Shown: positions 52,081-63,040, numbered from the stretch's first letter. The stretch is 64,000 nt of DNA from Eunapius fragilis (GCA_963681505.1 OY811979.1:5658169-5722168), one strand, 5' to 3'. Notes: generated by a model not told the origin, from the letters alone. Numbers and translations are program-made.

Positions 52081-52638
52081 TTGGAATATTGCTTGAAGAT
52101 TATCTGCAAGTTAAAAGGAGGTGCCACAGCATGGAAAGAGAGTAAACACACAAGTCTAGTTGATAAGGCCAAGAAGCGAGTAAGAGAAACAATAAAAGAA
52201 CAAACTGGGATGATTATAGACAGGCCAGATAGTGTAGCAGGTGGAACTACAACCACTGGCAATACAGCAGCAAGGTGTTTCATAAATGCAACGACCCGAC
52301 AGGTACTGATTGATTGTGTAACCCGCAAAGTCGAATCTGATGGAGAGTGAGACAGGCAAGTTTTTGATGAGTTCATAACCTGTTATTTTGAGAGCTATTT
52401 GAACTGTTCAAAGCAAGCTGTCAACACAGAGCAGCTGGATCAACTCTGCAAGGAGACTTCAATCAAACTTGTAACACACTGGCCTACATTCCAATTTACA
52501 CCATCTGTGTTGCACATTCTGCAGCACTGATTCATAGAAATGAATCACAGTGTTTGGGAACATTGGCATTGTCAGAAGAACAACTGGAACATAACAATAA
52601 AAAGCTTTGTTCATATTGAGAGAACCTCTGTCGGAGGA
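52081..52638 (+). pseudogene. Transposon protein of an unnamed family (GTTxxGNTAAR motif)
   Basis: Reads KAKKRVRETIKEQTGMIID, RPDSVAGGTTTTGNTAARCF, stops at 52348, then QLDQLCKETSIKLVTHWPTF and TPSVLHILQH, followed after a frame change by NESQCLGTLALSEEQLEHNN. The order (charged helix, M-x-x-D-x-P, G-T-T-x-x-G-N-T-A-R, then P-S-x-H-x-L-L and LSEE-x-x-E) is that of uncharacterised, probably transposon-encoded proteins common in arthropods and cnidarians. It is cut at 52638 by the element described next. Confidence 0.55.
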
Positions 52639-52785
52639 TATATTGTCCCCCTGGAAAAAGTGTCCCCCCAGACAATATACCCTAGGGTATATCGTCCCCC
52701 GGACAATTCACCCTAGGATATAATGTTCCCTTTCTGGGTATATTGTCCCCCTACCCGGACAATACACCCTAGGGTACATTGTCCA
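52639..52785. repeat. Left TIR with palindromic CCTAGGG units
   Basis: At least three GACAATA(T/C)ACCCTAGGGTA-type units, separated by runs of C. A C-tract follows to 52806. Confidence 0.88.
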
Positions 52786-52860
52786 CCCCCCCCCCCCTCC
52801 CCCCCAAACATTTGAAACATCTGCTACAGTCGACAATCGCTAAAATAATGACTTTGTGGT

Positions 52861-53669
52861 CGTTAATGAAGAATTGCACAGGGAGTTTGATGAGTTTAGA
52901 AGCAAAGTGTATGCATATGTGGATAAAGAATACATCTTTGTTGAAGCTGTGGAACTGCTTCAAGTTTGGTGTCTACGCAGAGTTCAATAGCTTGGAAGGC
53001 GATATTTTCTAATGTCTTCAACCACATCTGGATGAATTCTGTGAGTGGGTTCATGATAAAAGGCGCTTGTGCTGTGATGAGGCGGAGTTTAGAGTGACAA
53101 TGTTAACTGATCCTTGCATTGATTCCTCACATTTCAAATACAGTATGGATGCAATCACATACAACCCAGTATGTAGAGGTTGGCAAATTTCCAGGTGTAA
53201 CTCATTTGGATTGAATTTTCATTATGGCAATAACCCTCATCATGGTGCAGCAAGTAATAAAATGATCGGGATTTCTCAAAGACCCATTAGAAATGGAAGA
53301 ATATCTGCAGATGGAAATTGCTTTTTTCGGTGCATTTCATTCATCATCACTGGATCACAAGACGACTATGAAGTATTGAGATTACTAGTAACAACAAACA
53401 TGGCTCACAATTCATCAAATGACAAGCATCGATCCTTCTTCCCCCAAACATGTCAATGCAATCATATATTACACATTCAAAGATGCAGTCACCTGGAGAA
53501 TGGGCTACAGAAATTGAAATCCTGCTTGCTGAACACAGCAATATGTGTGTTTGCCTATACTGGAAAGATTTTTGATTGGGTGCAATATTCTTCACATGAA
53601 GCAAAGAGCGACACACATCAAGAAGAGTGTATCTACATAACCAATGTGCATAATCTGTCAAAAGGATGA
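52861..53669 (+). pseudogene. OTU-like cysteine protease, broken
   Basis: A helical lead-in (ELHREFDEFRSKVYAYVDKE, 52875) precedes the OTU domain: ISADGNCFFRCISFIITGSQ (53299-53358) holds the Asp-Gly-Asn-Cys catalytic box; after a frame change WATEIEILLAEHSN corresponds to the conserved W-x-x-x-x-E-I segment; after a second change CIYITNVHNLSK holds the terminal His. OTU enzymes are deubiquitinase-type cysteine proteases, and copies are carried by several animal transposon groups. Catalytic residues are present but two frameshifts and a TAA near 53010 split the protein. Confidence 0.7.
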
Positions 53670-54093
53670 TGTAGTGGAATTGATGTATTGTACTGTACTG
53701 AAGTCACTTTCAGCATGACATTATAAAGTCAATTTATTTATTCCACAATTAACTGACACGATTTTGAACAATCCAATAGTCTCTGACCATGCATGCCGCA
53801 GGGGCGGCAGAAGGTGATGTAAAATTGGTGGGGAGTGTGGGGGGGGGTAGTGTAATGATTTAATGCCAATTATTGTTTATACACATGTATTGTTGATTGT
53901 GTATTTTGTTTATGTTTATATACAGTGTAATTCATGCACTCATTGGATTTCATTTCTTTTGGATTATTTGCTAACACGCTGTCCTGTTGAGAGGCAAGGT
54001 TCATTCTACTTACATTTGAATCGATATATGCATGACACGTAATATATATGGACAATACTGGAATGTGCTATCGGGATTTTAAAATGTTGGGAG

Positions 54094-54259
54094 ACAATGT
54101 ACCCTAGGGTGTATTGTCCGGGTAGGGGGGACAGTATAACCAGGGAGGGGCTAGGGGGAATTGTCCGTGGGGGACAATATACCCTAGGTTACATTGTCCA
54201 GGGGACAATGCAACCTAGGCTATGCTGTCCGGGGGGACAATATCTGAGGGGACAATATA
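54094..54259. repeat. Right TIR with palindromic CCTAGGG units
   Basis: Inverted counterpart of 52639-52785; units GACAATGTACCCTAGGGTG, GGACAATATACCCTAGGTTA and GGACAATGCAACCTAGGC. Confidence 0.88.
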
Positions 54260-54779
54260 TACTACCTCCATTAATAATTAACACAGTTTGAAAATCAAAC
54301 CACAACAATCAAGATTACCAAAACTGACCACATCACATTTATATATATGAATTCGAATCTACATAATGTGACTTAATTAACTATTAATACAAATCAAGGC
54401 AAATCTATCAAGATATGGTAAGAGTTTCTGCTGCTACAAGTAGGTGCTTGTCATTGAAAGATAGCCTGATAGCATGTTGATGGAGCTGATCTTCAAGATG
54501 CAGATGTTTTGCCAGAACATTTATAATGATTTATTGTCCATTGCATTTTACAATACATCTAAAACTTCATACTATTGGATCTGATTTTACCCAAAGATTT
54601 GAGGGGTTACAATTGTGACCCTTCCCCCTCCCCCCATCCTCTCCATTTCTCACTGTACATGCACAGACACATACAATATACAGAAATTTTGGGACTATTG
54701 TAAAGAAAACACTGTCATTAAAATCAGGCATATTGTGAAATCTAATTCTTGCAGGTCCAATACTCGCATTCTTCGATAT
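54260..54779. other. No gene recognised
   Basis: AT-rich interval. A pyrimidine-rich stretch and AG at 54750-54759 could be an intron end upstream of the ubiquitin-like fragment. Confidence 0.35.
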
Positions 54780-54965
54780 GGCCCCAGTGGAGGAATCATG
54801 TGTTGGGTATACGGAGGAGAGGGTTCTATGGAGCTTTTCGTTACGACTCATACCAGTAACCATTAAGATAAAGATGGAGCCATCATACCTCATTGACGAT
54901 GTCAAGCTCTTGATCCAAGAAGTGGAAGTGTCCCCACCGGACCAAATGCACCTTATCAAAAGTTC
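54780..54965 (+). pseudogene. Ubiquitin-like domain fragment with one frameshift
   Basis: One frame gives SMELFVTTHT (54825 on), the other continues TIKIKMEPSYLIDDVKLLIQ and EVEVSPPDQMHLI (to 54959). This aligns with the first 45 residues of ubiquitin in order: MxIFVKT start, T-I-x-x-E-P-S-x-x-I-x-x-V-K, then I-P-P-D-Q-x-x-L-I. The frameshift is near 54850. The C-terminal Gly-Gly half is absent. It could be a relic of a polyubiquitin gene or of a ubiquitin-like domain carried by a mobile element. Confidence 0.65.
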
Positions 54966-55687
54966 AGATATCGTGCAGCTATTCCCGTATCCTCTCCTAA
55001 CACCACAATTATTTCAAATTTCAAATATGGGAACCACTCTTTGACAAGATGGAGGCTTATATTACCCTCAATTTCAAGGCCTGGAACACTGCCCAGGAAA
55101 CTCAATTCTCCTCCCCCAAACCCCACCATGCGTGGGAGAGGGTGCACATGCCTGGTTCAATCGTGCACTGTGGCCCCTCATCTGCCGGTACAGGTTAAGG
55201 AAGAACCAGACTTGTGTACCCGTCAAAGAGACTAGTGGTGGACTTGTCAGAGACATAGGCTGTTGCAAGTGCAGCAGCCTATCTGACACGAGCACAGGAG
55301 ATGGTAGCACAGGAGATGGATGCTAGTGGGTCAGAGTGCCCCTCAGATATACCCATGCTGTGCCAATCATGTATTCCCATGCTGTGCCAATCATATGTGC
55401 AAATCATGTACATGCATTGGCACAGAATACATGATTGGGTCATTCTATAGCAGATCACCCAATGACCCCTTGATTAAAACACTGCACTTTGTCAGATTTA
55501 GATGACATTTGGTATATATGACTGGGAAAGTTATCACACCTATTATCACCTTGTGTCATGAATCAGATTAGGAGATAATGGAGTTTTTATCTTTTATTAA
55601 CCATTCTGACCTCTCAGTGCTTGTACCCTCCCCTTCCTTTTTAACCAAAGGTCCAAACATAGCATGTAAGGTATCATTTTAAAGCTC
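54966..55687. other. No gene recognised
   Basis: Contains a partial direct duplication CCCATGCTGTGCCAATCAT (55350 and 55377). Frames here have no domains. Confidence 0.4.
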
Positions 55688-57985
55688 TTAGCGTGCCAAA
55701 TCTCACAATTTTTAAATGTAATTATTATGTTAATAAAAGTGACTGTTACTGTGCAATGAAATATTTAACATTGTATTGCTCAAAAGGGATATGTAGTTAA
55801 TCAAAATGCCACCGCTCCCCCAAAGCCCTATCAATCTTTTTAGAAAATACGATGGCAAATCATACTGTTAGCAGACTATACGTATTGGTAGAAAGACTAT
55901 GTTGTTTCAAAGGTGGGTTCTGTGGCAGTAGGTGTTATAAAATTCATTCATATGCAGTGTTCAATATAAACAGAACAGAGGCGCATGAAACCTTACTTTG
56001 GCTAATCAACTCCTGAATGCTTTCTGTCTTGCATGCAACGCAAAATGTCGGGTACTTTGCATCTAAAATCGCAACTCTCGGAAAGTGCTTTGCGATCACG
56101 TACACTAATATTTAAAGGGTGCACAACGTTACCAGTGATGAGATCGAGCTGCTATCGTTGCGTTCGAAGTTGTCTTCAACGCATATCCATGACATCTGCT
56201 TGCATCACGAGCAAGTGTACTTGCACAAGTACTCCGCACTACAGAAAAAGTGCTGCAATGTCAATCTGCACAAAGACAACAAGCCAAGGGAAAAGTCTCT
56301 ACGAGCTGAGAGATCACTATTGAGTGTAGGGCAAGTGCACTGGAAGTGGGCATCTCGCTGGTGCCAGGAGAGAAGCTAAGTTCATTGTGCAGGACGCACT
56401 GGCAGAAATTGTCGGCCCAGGCCCCTGAAGAGCTCTTAACGGTTGTAGATGTACTATTTCCTGGTCCAAGTCCATCAACATCAGGTTTGAATGAAGAACT
56501 CCCTACATCTATGTCTGCTTCTACTGATTCAACTTCAGATGAGTGTCACTCATGTGGTTGATACTGATGAAGTTATTCAGTATATTAACCTAAACCCTGT
56601 GAAACTCGGTAAGGCAAGAAGTACATGTGTATGTGTAATATGGGCAATTTATTGCAGGTGGTCTGAGCAGTACTCAGTGGTTACATTAGGTTCAAGACAA
56701 GTTTCACAAGGTATCAGCTGTCCTCAAGAGAAGGCTGGAGGAGTCTTACCAGACATCATTTGAATGTCTAGGAGAGCCTGATGCAAAGAAAGCCAAGGAA
56801 GATGCCGGTGAACTTTCTTTGTAAAGACATCTGATGGAAAGTCTGAAAGACAAGTTCCATCAGAGTAAGTCCTACAAGGAGAAGCTACAGATACTTACAC
56901 TGTTACCATTCACCATTGAACAAACTCAGCACTTCTTCAGTACCACCAACTACATGGCGAAGAAAAGTAGATGTCAAAAGGTAGAAAAGTAACAGGAACT
57001 GAAGACTGAAGTGGCAGCATTCTACGAGTCAGACGAAGTTTCACGACTGTGCCCAGGGAGGAAGAATTCTGTGAGCGTTAGATTGCCCAGTGGTGAAAAA
57101 GGAAAGAGCATTAACGACTTGTACTTGCCAACCTGAAGGATTTATACTCTTCCTTCAAGGAGACACACCCTAATTCTAAAGTGGGGTTTTCAACCTTTGC
57201 TTCTCTTCGTCCTCCATATTGTGTTTTGGCTGGTTCACCAGGCACTCACAGAATCCCAAACTTGTGCTTCAGTCCCTCACTAAAGAGCTGGATCTTACTG
57301 AGTGCATGAAGGCAGCTGTATGCAATATGGCGTCTGAAAAGTACATGATGCAAGAAGGTGTGGTGAATCTTTAGAGCTCATTGGAGGAGTTGGATCAGAA
57401 CCATTCCTACTTCTGAGTGCATCATTGCAGGGGACTTCTCTGAGAACACCTCCTTCGTAGTACAGGATGCAGCTCAATTAAGGGTATCACTGGGAAAACA
57501 CACAGGCAACACTGCACCCTTTTGTTGTGTACGTTCGAAATGGAGATGGTTCCCATGTAGTTGACAGGCACTGCGTTATCAGTGATACAACCCAGCATAC
57601 AACCAGCACTGTGTATGCCTTTCTGAAAATGTTATTAAAAGGCCTGAAAGTAAAGTATCCAGCCTTCAAAAAGGTCCACTACTTTTCTGATGGCTGTGCA
57701 GGCCAGTATAAAATTAATAAATCTCTGTTTCCACCAATAGGACTTTGGGTTGCTGGCTATGTGGAACGTTCATGCGACATCCCACGGCAAGACTGCTTGT
57801 GATGGAATAGGGAGTACTGCAAAGCGCCTCACACTTAAAGCCACCTGTAACGTCCTGTGTCCAACCAAATCATTACTGCTCGTGATATGTTCTCATTTAG
57901 TAGGTTAAATATTTCATTGCACAGTAACTGTCACCTTTATTAACATAATGATTACATTAAAAAATTGTGAGATTTGGCACGCTAA
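55688..57985 (+). mobile_element. DNA transposon of an unnamed family, 82-bp inverted repeats
   Basis: TTAGCGTGCCAAATCTCACA at 55688 and TGTGAGATTTGGCACGCTAA (allowing a TTG/TGTG-type difference) ending at 57985 are the outer parts of inverted repeats that extend inward for 82 bp through TTACTGTGCAATGAAATATT. A broken transposase-like gene lies between. The true right end is probably displaced by element D, which begins at 57986. Confidence 0.82.
56033..57880 (+). pseudogene. Transposase-like protein, SDGCAGQYK / ATSHGKxACDGIG family
   Basis: N-terminal Cys/His region: ICLHHEQVYLHKYSALQKKC (56190), KSLRA, then LVPGEKLSSLCRTHW (56355). Middle: LMESLKDKFHQSKSYKEKLQ (56829), IEQTQHFFSTTNYMAKKSR, EVAAFYESDEVSRLCPGRKN (57010), and in another frame FKETHPNSKVGFSTFASLRP (57157). 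C-terminal: KKVHYFSDGCAGQYK (57668) and, shifted, WNVHATSHGKTACDGIGST (57763). This series is shared by uncharacterised proteins widespread in arthropods and cnidarians and regarded as transposon-derived. The acidic residues of SDG and CDG suggest an RNase H-like nuclease (inference). Many stops and frameshifts. Confidence 0.65.
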
Positions 57986-58111
57986 TGTAACGCATGCGCA
58001 GCCCCTTTCTCTCAGGTGATCGACTAGTATGTGTAGATAGCTCTATTATTGTAGTGGACAGTGTGTGTGCCTATTTGACAGCTATTAGTGTTAGCTGCAA
58101 CACCACTTACA
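57986..58111 (+). repeat. Left LTR of element D (126 bp)
   Basis: Starts TGTAACGCATGCGCAG and ends CACCACTTACA, the same TGTAA...TTACA ends as element A. Confidence 0.8.
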
Positions 58112-58112
58112 T

Positions 58113-58125
58113 TGGCGTAGTCGGC
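58113..58125 (+). promoter_or_regulatory. Primer-binding site of element D
   Basis: TGGCGTAGTCGGC, the same serine-tRNA match as in element A. Confidence 0.8.
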
Positions 58126-58133
58126 AAGACGAT

Positions 58134-60503
58134 ATGGCGCAGCGACTGCTGCCTGAACATTACAATGGAACAGGGAGCTGGCCAGAGTGGGCAGCGCACT
58201 TCGAGAATGTTGCTGTAGTCAACAGCTGGGAGAGCGCCGAGGACAAATTAAAGTGGTTGCGGGTGTGGCTGACGGGGAAAGTCCAAACCGCTTTTTTTGC
58301 GGTTCCCGGAAACTGTCAGGAACAAACACAGTGAGAGCATGAAAGCACTTAACACGCGCTTTAATCCTGATTGCAAGCGAGAGCTGTACGTCGCTGAGCT
58401 CCAGTCAAGGAAGAGGCGAAAGGAAGAGGATTGGGCCTCATTTGGAGATGTCCTAAAGTTACTTGCAGACAAGGCCTACGCGGACCTCGAAGAGAAAGCA
58501 AGAGAGCGCCTCGCGCTGAACCAGTTCCTGGCCAAAATAGGTAACCCTCAGGTTGCATTCGGGTGAAACAAAAGTGCCCAAAAACTGTGGAGGAGGCCGT
58601 AATTGCAACCATTGAGCTGGAGTCGTACCTTGGAACCGCCGTTACCCTTCTGGTTAACACAACTGTCCCCCAGATAGACACCGAGCAGACAAGCGCATCT
58701 GTGTCTTCAGTTACATCTCGTGCAAATAGTTCCCGGCCCGAGAGAGAGATGCGTCGATGGACGGCGCGGAATCAATGGTTGCACCGTTTGGAACTGCGCA
58801 TGGAGACCGGGAGAGATGTGGAGCAGAGGAAGAAGCGAGGAGCCACAATTTACTGGACCTGTGACAGAAAGGGTCATATTGCACGCTTTTGTCGAAGCCA
58901 TAGTGAAGAACAGCAGCAGGAAAACTCCAGCACCTCGGTGGTAAGGACCAGCCACTAGCTGGAGGGACAATGCCTAATGACCCATGGTAAACCTGTCATT
59001 GTACCTACATTGTCTGTGTCGTGTGGAATTAGTTATCGCCTTAGAGGAGTAATTTTGTCTATGCCTGTTGATTTTGTGTTAGATACCAGAGCTGCTGCGT
59101 CTCTGATTCGTGAAGATGTCTGGAGCCGGATCTCCAAATTAGAAGATGCTCACGTGTACATCAGCTCCAGGAGTGGAAGGGCAAGAGACTGGTTGGCGTC
59201 AATGGTTCCGCATTGTCTGTAAAAGGATTTGGGAAGTTTCTTGTGTTCTTGGGAGACAGAATGCGCCAACTGAAGTGACCCTCATTGTAACAAGTGACCA
59301 CACCGTCCATGAAGCCATCCTTGGGTTAGATTTTGTTGAGAAGCATAAATGTCTGATTGACTTTAACATGAAAACCCTGACTTTCCTCATGATAGCTCAT
59401 CTGTGCAGATCCAGTGCAGCCCCTCTGATGCTGCTGCATCTCTGCTTGGAGAGACTTTTGGACTGGTGACAATGGAGAAAGTGGTGGTACCACCTAGCAG
59501 TGAAGTGGAGCTGATGGTGATGCAGACTAGTGCTAACGAGGGTACGTGGCTCGTGGAGAGTGAAGCTTCCAGTCGCCTCGGAGTGATGGTGCTCGAGGTT
59601 TGGTATGTCCTGTCAAAAATGGGTTGATTCCTGTGCGGGTACTTAATCCTCGCAATGAGCAGGTAGTTCTAAAGAAAGGAGTGAAATTGGCTAAGATGGA
59701 GTCTATTGAAGAGAACTGCACTGTCAGAGTTTCAGCGATTGGTACGAAATGTAAACTGTCACAGGAAGACCAGTCGACTATTTGGAACATGGTGCTTGAG
59801 TCTGGTAACTGCACCAGTGATGTTGAAAAGGAGCAGTTGTATTCACTCTTCACAGAATATTCGGACATTTGTCTCTCAGCAGCAGTGGACCGGGCCGCAC
59901 ATCAGTGATGAAGCATCATATCAACACAGGCGATGCCCAGCCAGTACATCGTCTTCCTCGCCGCATACCACAGGCCCGCAGAGTCGAAGTTAAACGGCTA
60001 GTTCAAGAAATGCTGGATCAAGGAGCCATTCAGCATTCGGACCGTCCCTGGTCATCTCCTGTGGTCCTCGCGAAGAAGAAAGATGGGTTGGCTAGGTTTT
60101 GACTATAGGAAGGTGAATGAAGTTACCCGGAAAGATGCGTATCCGTTACCTCGAGTGGACGATACTTTGGACACGCTAGGACAAAAGGTGGGTCGAAATA
60201 TTTCACAACGCTGGATCTTAACTTGCTAGTGGATACTGGCAGGTGGAAGTTGCCGAGGAAGACCAGCCGAAGACTGCTTTCACCACACCGCGGAAGTCCA
60301 ATTTAAAGTCATGCCGTTTGGGCTGTGCAATGCGCTTGCCACCTTCCAGCGGTTAATGGACAGAGTTCTGAGCGGGTTGAAATGGTCGAGCTGCCTAATG
60401 TATTTTGATGATATCATCGTGGTAGGGACATCCTTTGCAGACCCCCTCTCCAATATTGGTGGCGTTCTTGCACGACTCCGGGGGGTGGGGCTGACACAGA
60501 CTG
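58134..60503 (+). pseudogene. Gag-pol pseudogene of element D
   Basis: Gag: ATG at 58134, WPEWAAHFENVAVVNSWES, a T-run (58292-58298) that shifts the frame, then DWASFGDVLKLLADKAYAD and ARERLALNQFLAKI, closely similar to element A. A zinc knuckle (TCDRKGHIARFC) is near 58858; its first Cys reads Trp-Thr-Cys as in A. Protease: FVLDTRAAASLI (59072), with Arg replacing the catalytic-triad Gly. RT: LPRRIPQARRVEVKRLV (59950), a frameshift at the FCVDYR motif, MPFGLCNALATFQRLMD and YFDDIIVVGT (60401). It ends near 60500. More than eight disabling changes. Confidence 0.88.
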
Positions 60504-60602
60504 CAGTGGCGTAGTCAGAGGGTTTCCTGAGCATATTCACTAAGGAATGAGTAATACCATGGTTGTGAATATACTCTGGAAACCCCTCGGGCTACGCCAC
60601 TG
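60504..60602. mobile_element. 99-bp MITE with hAT-like ends
   Basis: CAGTGGCGTAGTCAGAGGG at the left and CCCTCGGGCTACGCCACTG at the right are inverted and continue inward (TTTCCTGAGCATATTCAC / GTGAATATACTCTGGAAA). GACTG flanks both ends (60499-60503 and 60603-60607). CAGTGGCGTAG is a common hAT-MITE end, but the visible duplication is 5 bp rather than 8. Confidence 0.82.
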
Positions 60603-60607
60603 GACTG

Positions 60608-60997
60608 ACTCTCGAAATTACTTTTTCGTCAGAAAACGAGAAAGGAGCTTTCCAAGAGAAGTTCGATGCCGTCAAGAAGCTACTATTGCCCCAGGTTCCC
60701 CACCTCCCACAGCAAGGAACAATCTTATGGGAGTGGCTAGTCTCCCTGCTCTATAAGCCGTAATGGGCCTCTTGTGACCACCACATGCCTCTCACCTTTG
60801 GGTGGAAGAGGGGAGAGGGGTGGTAGGGGAGGGGGAGGATGAGTCATAACCTCTACAGAGATAAATTGCACCACTAACACACCAACCCAAGTTAAGCAAT
60901 TTTTTTTGTTTTTTCTTCTTTTTTTTTTTCCAAAAGATGCGATCTACACGTGGTGTCGCTTGTCGTATCAAAACCAACATATATAAGAAATTGATTT
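60608..60997. other. No gene supported
   Basis: A short frame with GAFQEKFDAVKKLLLPQVP (60646-60705) reads like protein and ends at 60757; it could be a terminal exon of an unknown gene. A T-tract lies at 60900-60930. Confidence 0.35.
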
Positions 60998-62400
60998 ATG
61001 GCGTTGGAGATTAAATGTGTACTGTTGGTTATATTGTTGGCTGTAGGAGGTACGTCTCTTCATTTGTGAGTAGCACACTATAGCAGGAATTGTCTGGCGC
61101 TATAGCATGTGGTCACTGGGACTGGCTCCAGCACACAGTGGAAAGTATCAGGGCAGAACATATGTGATGGTGAAATAATCACATTACTATCGCAATATCC
61201 CCCATGTGCTGAAAGGGGAGTCCCCTCCTCCATTGGAAGGTGTGTTCCCCTGGTCGCATATAATGATGCAGTACTACCCCAGGGGGCAGGGCACTGCCAA
61301 AGATCGACACTTATAGTCACAGGGAACCAAACAGTCGAGGGGGTGGAAGTCACATGCAGGGGATATGAGCAACCCTTCCATTATAATTGGAAGTGTAACC
61401 TTCCATATAGCTCGTATGTGTGCTCCCTTTGGGGGTTTTACAAGCTTTACTATCTTTACTATGTCCTCCTCCCCAGTCATTTGGCTTGAGTCTGTTCCCC
61501 ACCAGCGAGAAATATACAGTTTTTTGAACACTATGCTCAACCGGTACTACTCTTCATGACGGAAGCGCCCGCTACTACATCAGTAGCAGTAACACCACCT
61601 TCAAGATCCTTTCTTGACAGCTCTGGTAAGTACACAATACATGTATGTGATACGTTTGACGTTGCGTTGTAGGGATATTCACTGGTGACGATGACCATGA
61701 TGACCAGAAGTTTTTCATTGTTGTGCTTCAGGAATCTTTGTCATAGCCTCGTTCAGAGTTGTAACTCCATGGGTCCTCCATCATGGCAACTACAGTCATT
61801 TGTTCAGGCAAACACATCTCCCTTTCCCTGCTACTATATACATTACCATTGCATAGCTACATAATTGTGTAGAAAGAGACGTCCATGAAGAATGCAATTG
61901 AGAAGGTCAAAGCTCTTCTTAATTATGCATCGAATGGCAAGGTACAAGTTAATGTGTACTAACTGTTCCTACAGTATATGAACATATGAATCTGACACAT
62001 ACAGTGGGTTATGACAGATGCTTGTGATAACTCTACATCAAATGCATACCACATAACTGTCCCATATCTGGCTGGAAGGTGAGTATGTACATGTAGGTTA
62101 TATTCTGTAGTATTACTTAACTCAGTTCTTGTAGAATTGTTGGAATGAATACAGTCTCACGAGCAGAAAACATGGAGTGGAACAGACAAGGGAGATTGTG
62201 TGTACAAAAGCAGTGATGGCTGATGTTGTGGCAAGGAGTATGTTGTGTATTGTGTAGTACAGGATGTGTCGTATTTTCAATGCAATGTTACTGAAGTTGC
62301 TCATGACTATCAGCCTCAAGTCACACGATTTTTCATTGACAAGCTGCATGCTACCAATTCATATGACACATGGCCTGGTAAAATTTAAATGTGCTGCAAT
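60998..62400 (+). CDS. Possible secreted or membrane Ig-like protein gene, short exons, model incomplete
   Basis: Exon 1 (60998-61049) gives MALEIKCVLLVILLAVGG, a good signal peptide start, followed by a donor G|GTACGT. A second open segment (about 61107-61487) encodes an extracellular-type domain: STQWKVSGQNICDGEIITLL, several Cys (NIC, PPC, GRC, GHC), and STLIVTGNQTVEGVEVTC, where TL-x-V and V-x-C recall the E-F strands of Ig-like domains. Further candidate exons with GT-AG borders: 61875-61941 (KETSMKNAIEKVKALLNYAS) and 62008-62081 (WVMTDACDNSTSNAYHITVP). I cannot join these into one frame with confidence. Secretion is inferred from the signal peptide. Confidence 0.42.
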
Positions 62401-62839
62401 TAAAATTTAAATGCTATTAATGCTTTAAGAATGTCGTCAAGGAGATCAAAAAGGTCTCTATAGCAAATAGAAATGTTACCTGGTTCACAGAGCTTTCTGT
62501 TAAGAGTAAGTTGTAAATTTAAGTGATGACGTAACACTAATACAAGTGAATAGTGAAGAGCGCCAAGGCACACTTGTACTGGTGCTCATAAAAATTGTTA
62601 ATTCGTTTAATAGTTAGTTAATCGACCCCCCCACCCCACCCCAAAAAATTACGTCAACTATGTAGTAATTAAAAAACGTATCTTGATTTTAACTTCATAA
62701 TCCATACAAATCTGAAACTCAAATTTTTATAGTGGAAAGAAAAAAAATTCCGCTATATGCAAAAATGTTATAGAATTCAATTTGGAATTTTTTTTATGAA
62801 TGTCCTCCAATGTATGGGGCATTTCTGGATATGGCTCGT
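62401..62839. other. AT-rich, no gene recognised
   Basis: Stops in all frames; nothing else seen. Confidence 0.45.
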
Positions 62840-63040
62840 TAGAGAATGTTTTTCTTTACTTGTTTCCTCTATCTTTTATATTAATTATCATTTTTTATCG
62901 ATTTAATTAATACTGGCAAGTTCCCCCCCCCCCCCCCCCCCCCCTCCGCTTCGAGCAGACGCCCGCTTTTGTTTGGGATCACTGTAAGGAACGCGGGAGA
63001 ATTCTAACACGTCGCGTCTGCTCTCCTCTTTTGTTGCACA
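62840..63040. repeat. Repeat related to 17603-17800
   Basis: AGAGAATGTTTTTCTTTACT and TTGTTTCCTCTAT match the palindromic MITE end; after a 22-bp C-tract, CGAGCAGACGCCCGCTTTTG and CTCTCCTCTTTTGTTG match 17709-17800 in the same order. Confidence 0.75.

Larger units (their letters stand above)
52639..54259. mobile_element. 1.6-kb element with repeat-built TIRs enclosing an OTU-like protease gene
   Basis: Left terminal repeat 52639-52785 and right terminal repeat 54094-54259 are reverse complements in overall order. Each is made of several copies of a roughly 28-bp palindrome, GGACAATATACCCTAGGG with TATATTGTCC. The outer ends read TATATTGTCCCC and GGGGACAATATA, with TA present on both sides. 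The interior carries an OTU-like coding region. The left end interrupts the unnamed transposon protein at 52638. Confidence 0.85.
57986..60503 (+). mobile_element. Ty3/Gypsy remnant, element D, relative of element A
   Basis: A 126-bp left LTR, a serine-tRNA primer site and decayed gag and pol follow one another. The element stops inside RT, where a MITE lies, and no right LTR was found. It begins exactly where the right inverted repeat of the transposon at 55688-57985 stops. Confidence 0.85.
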
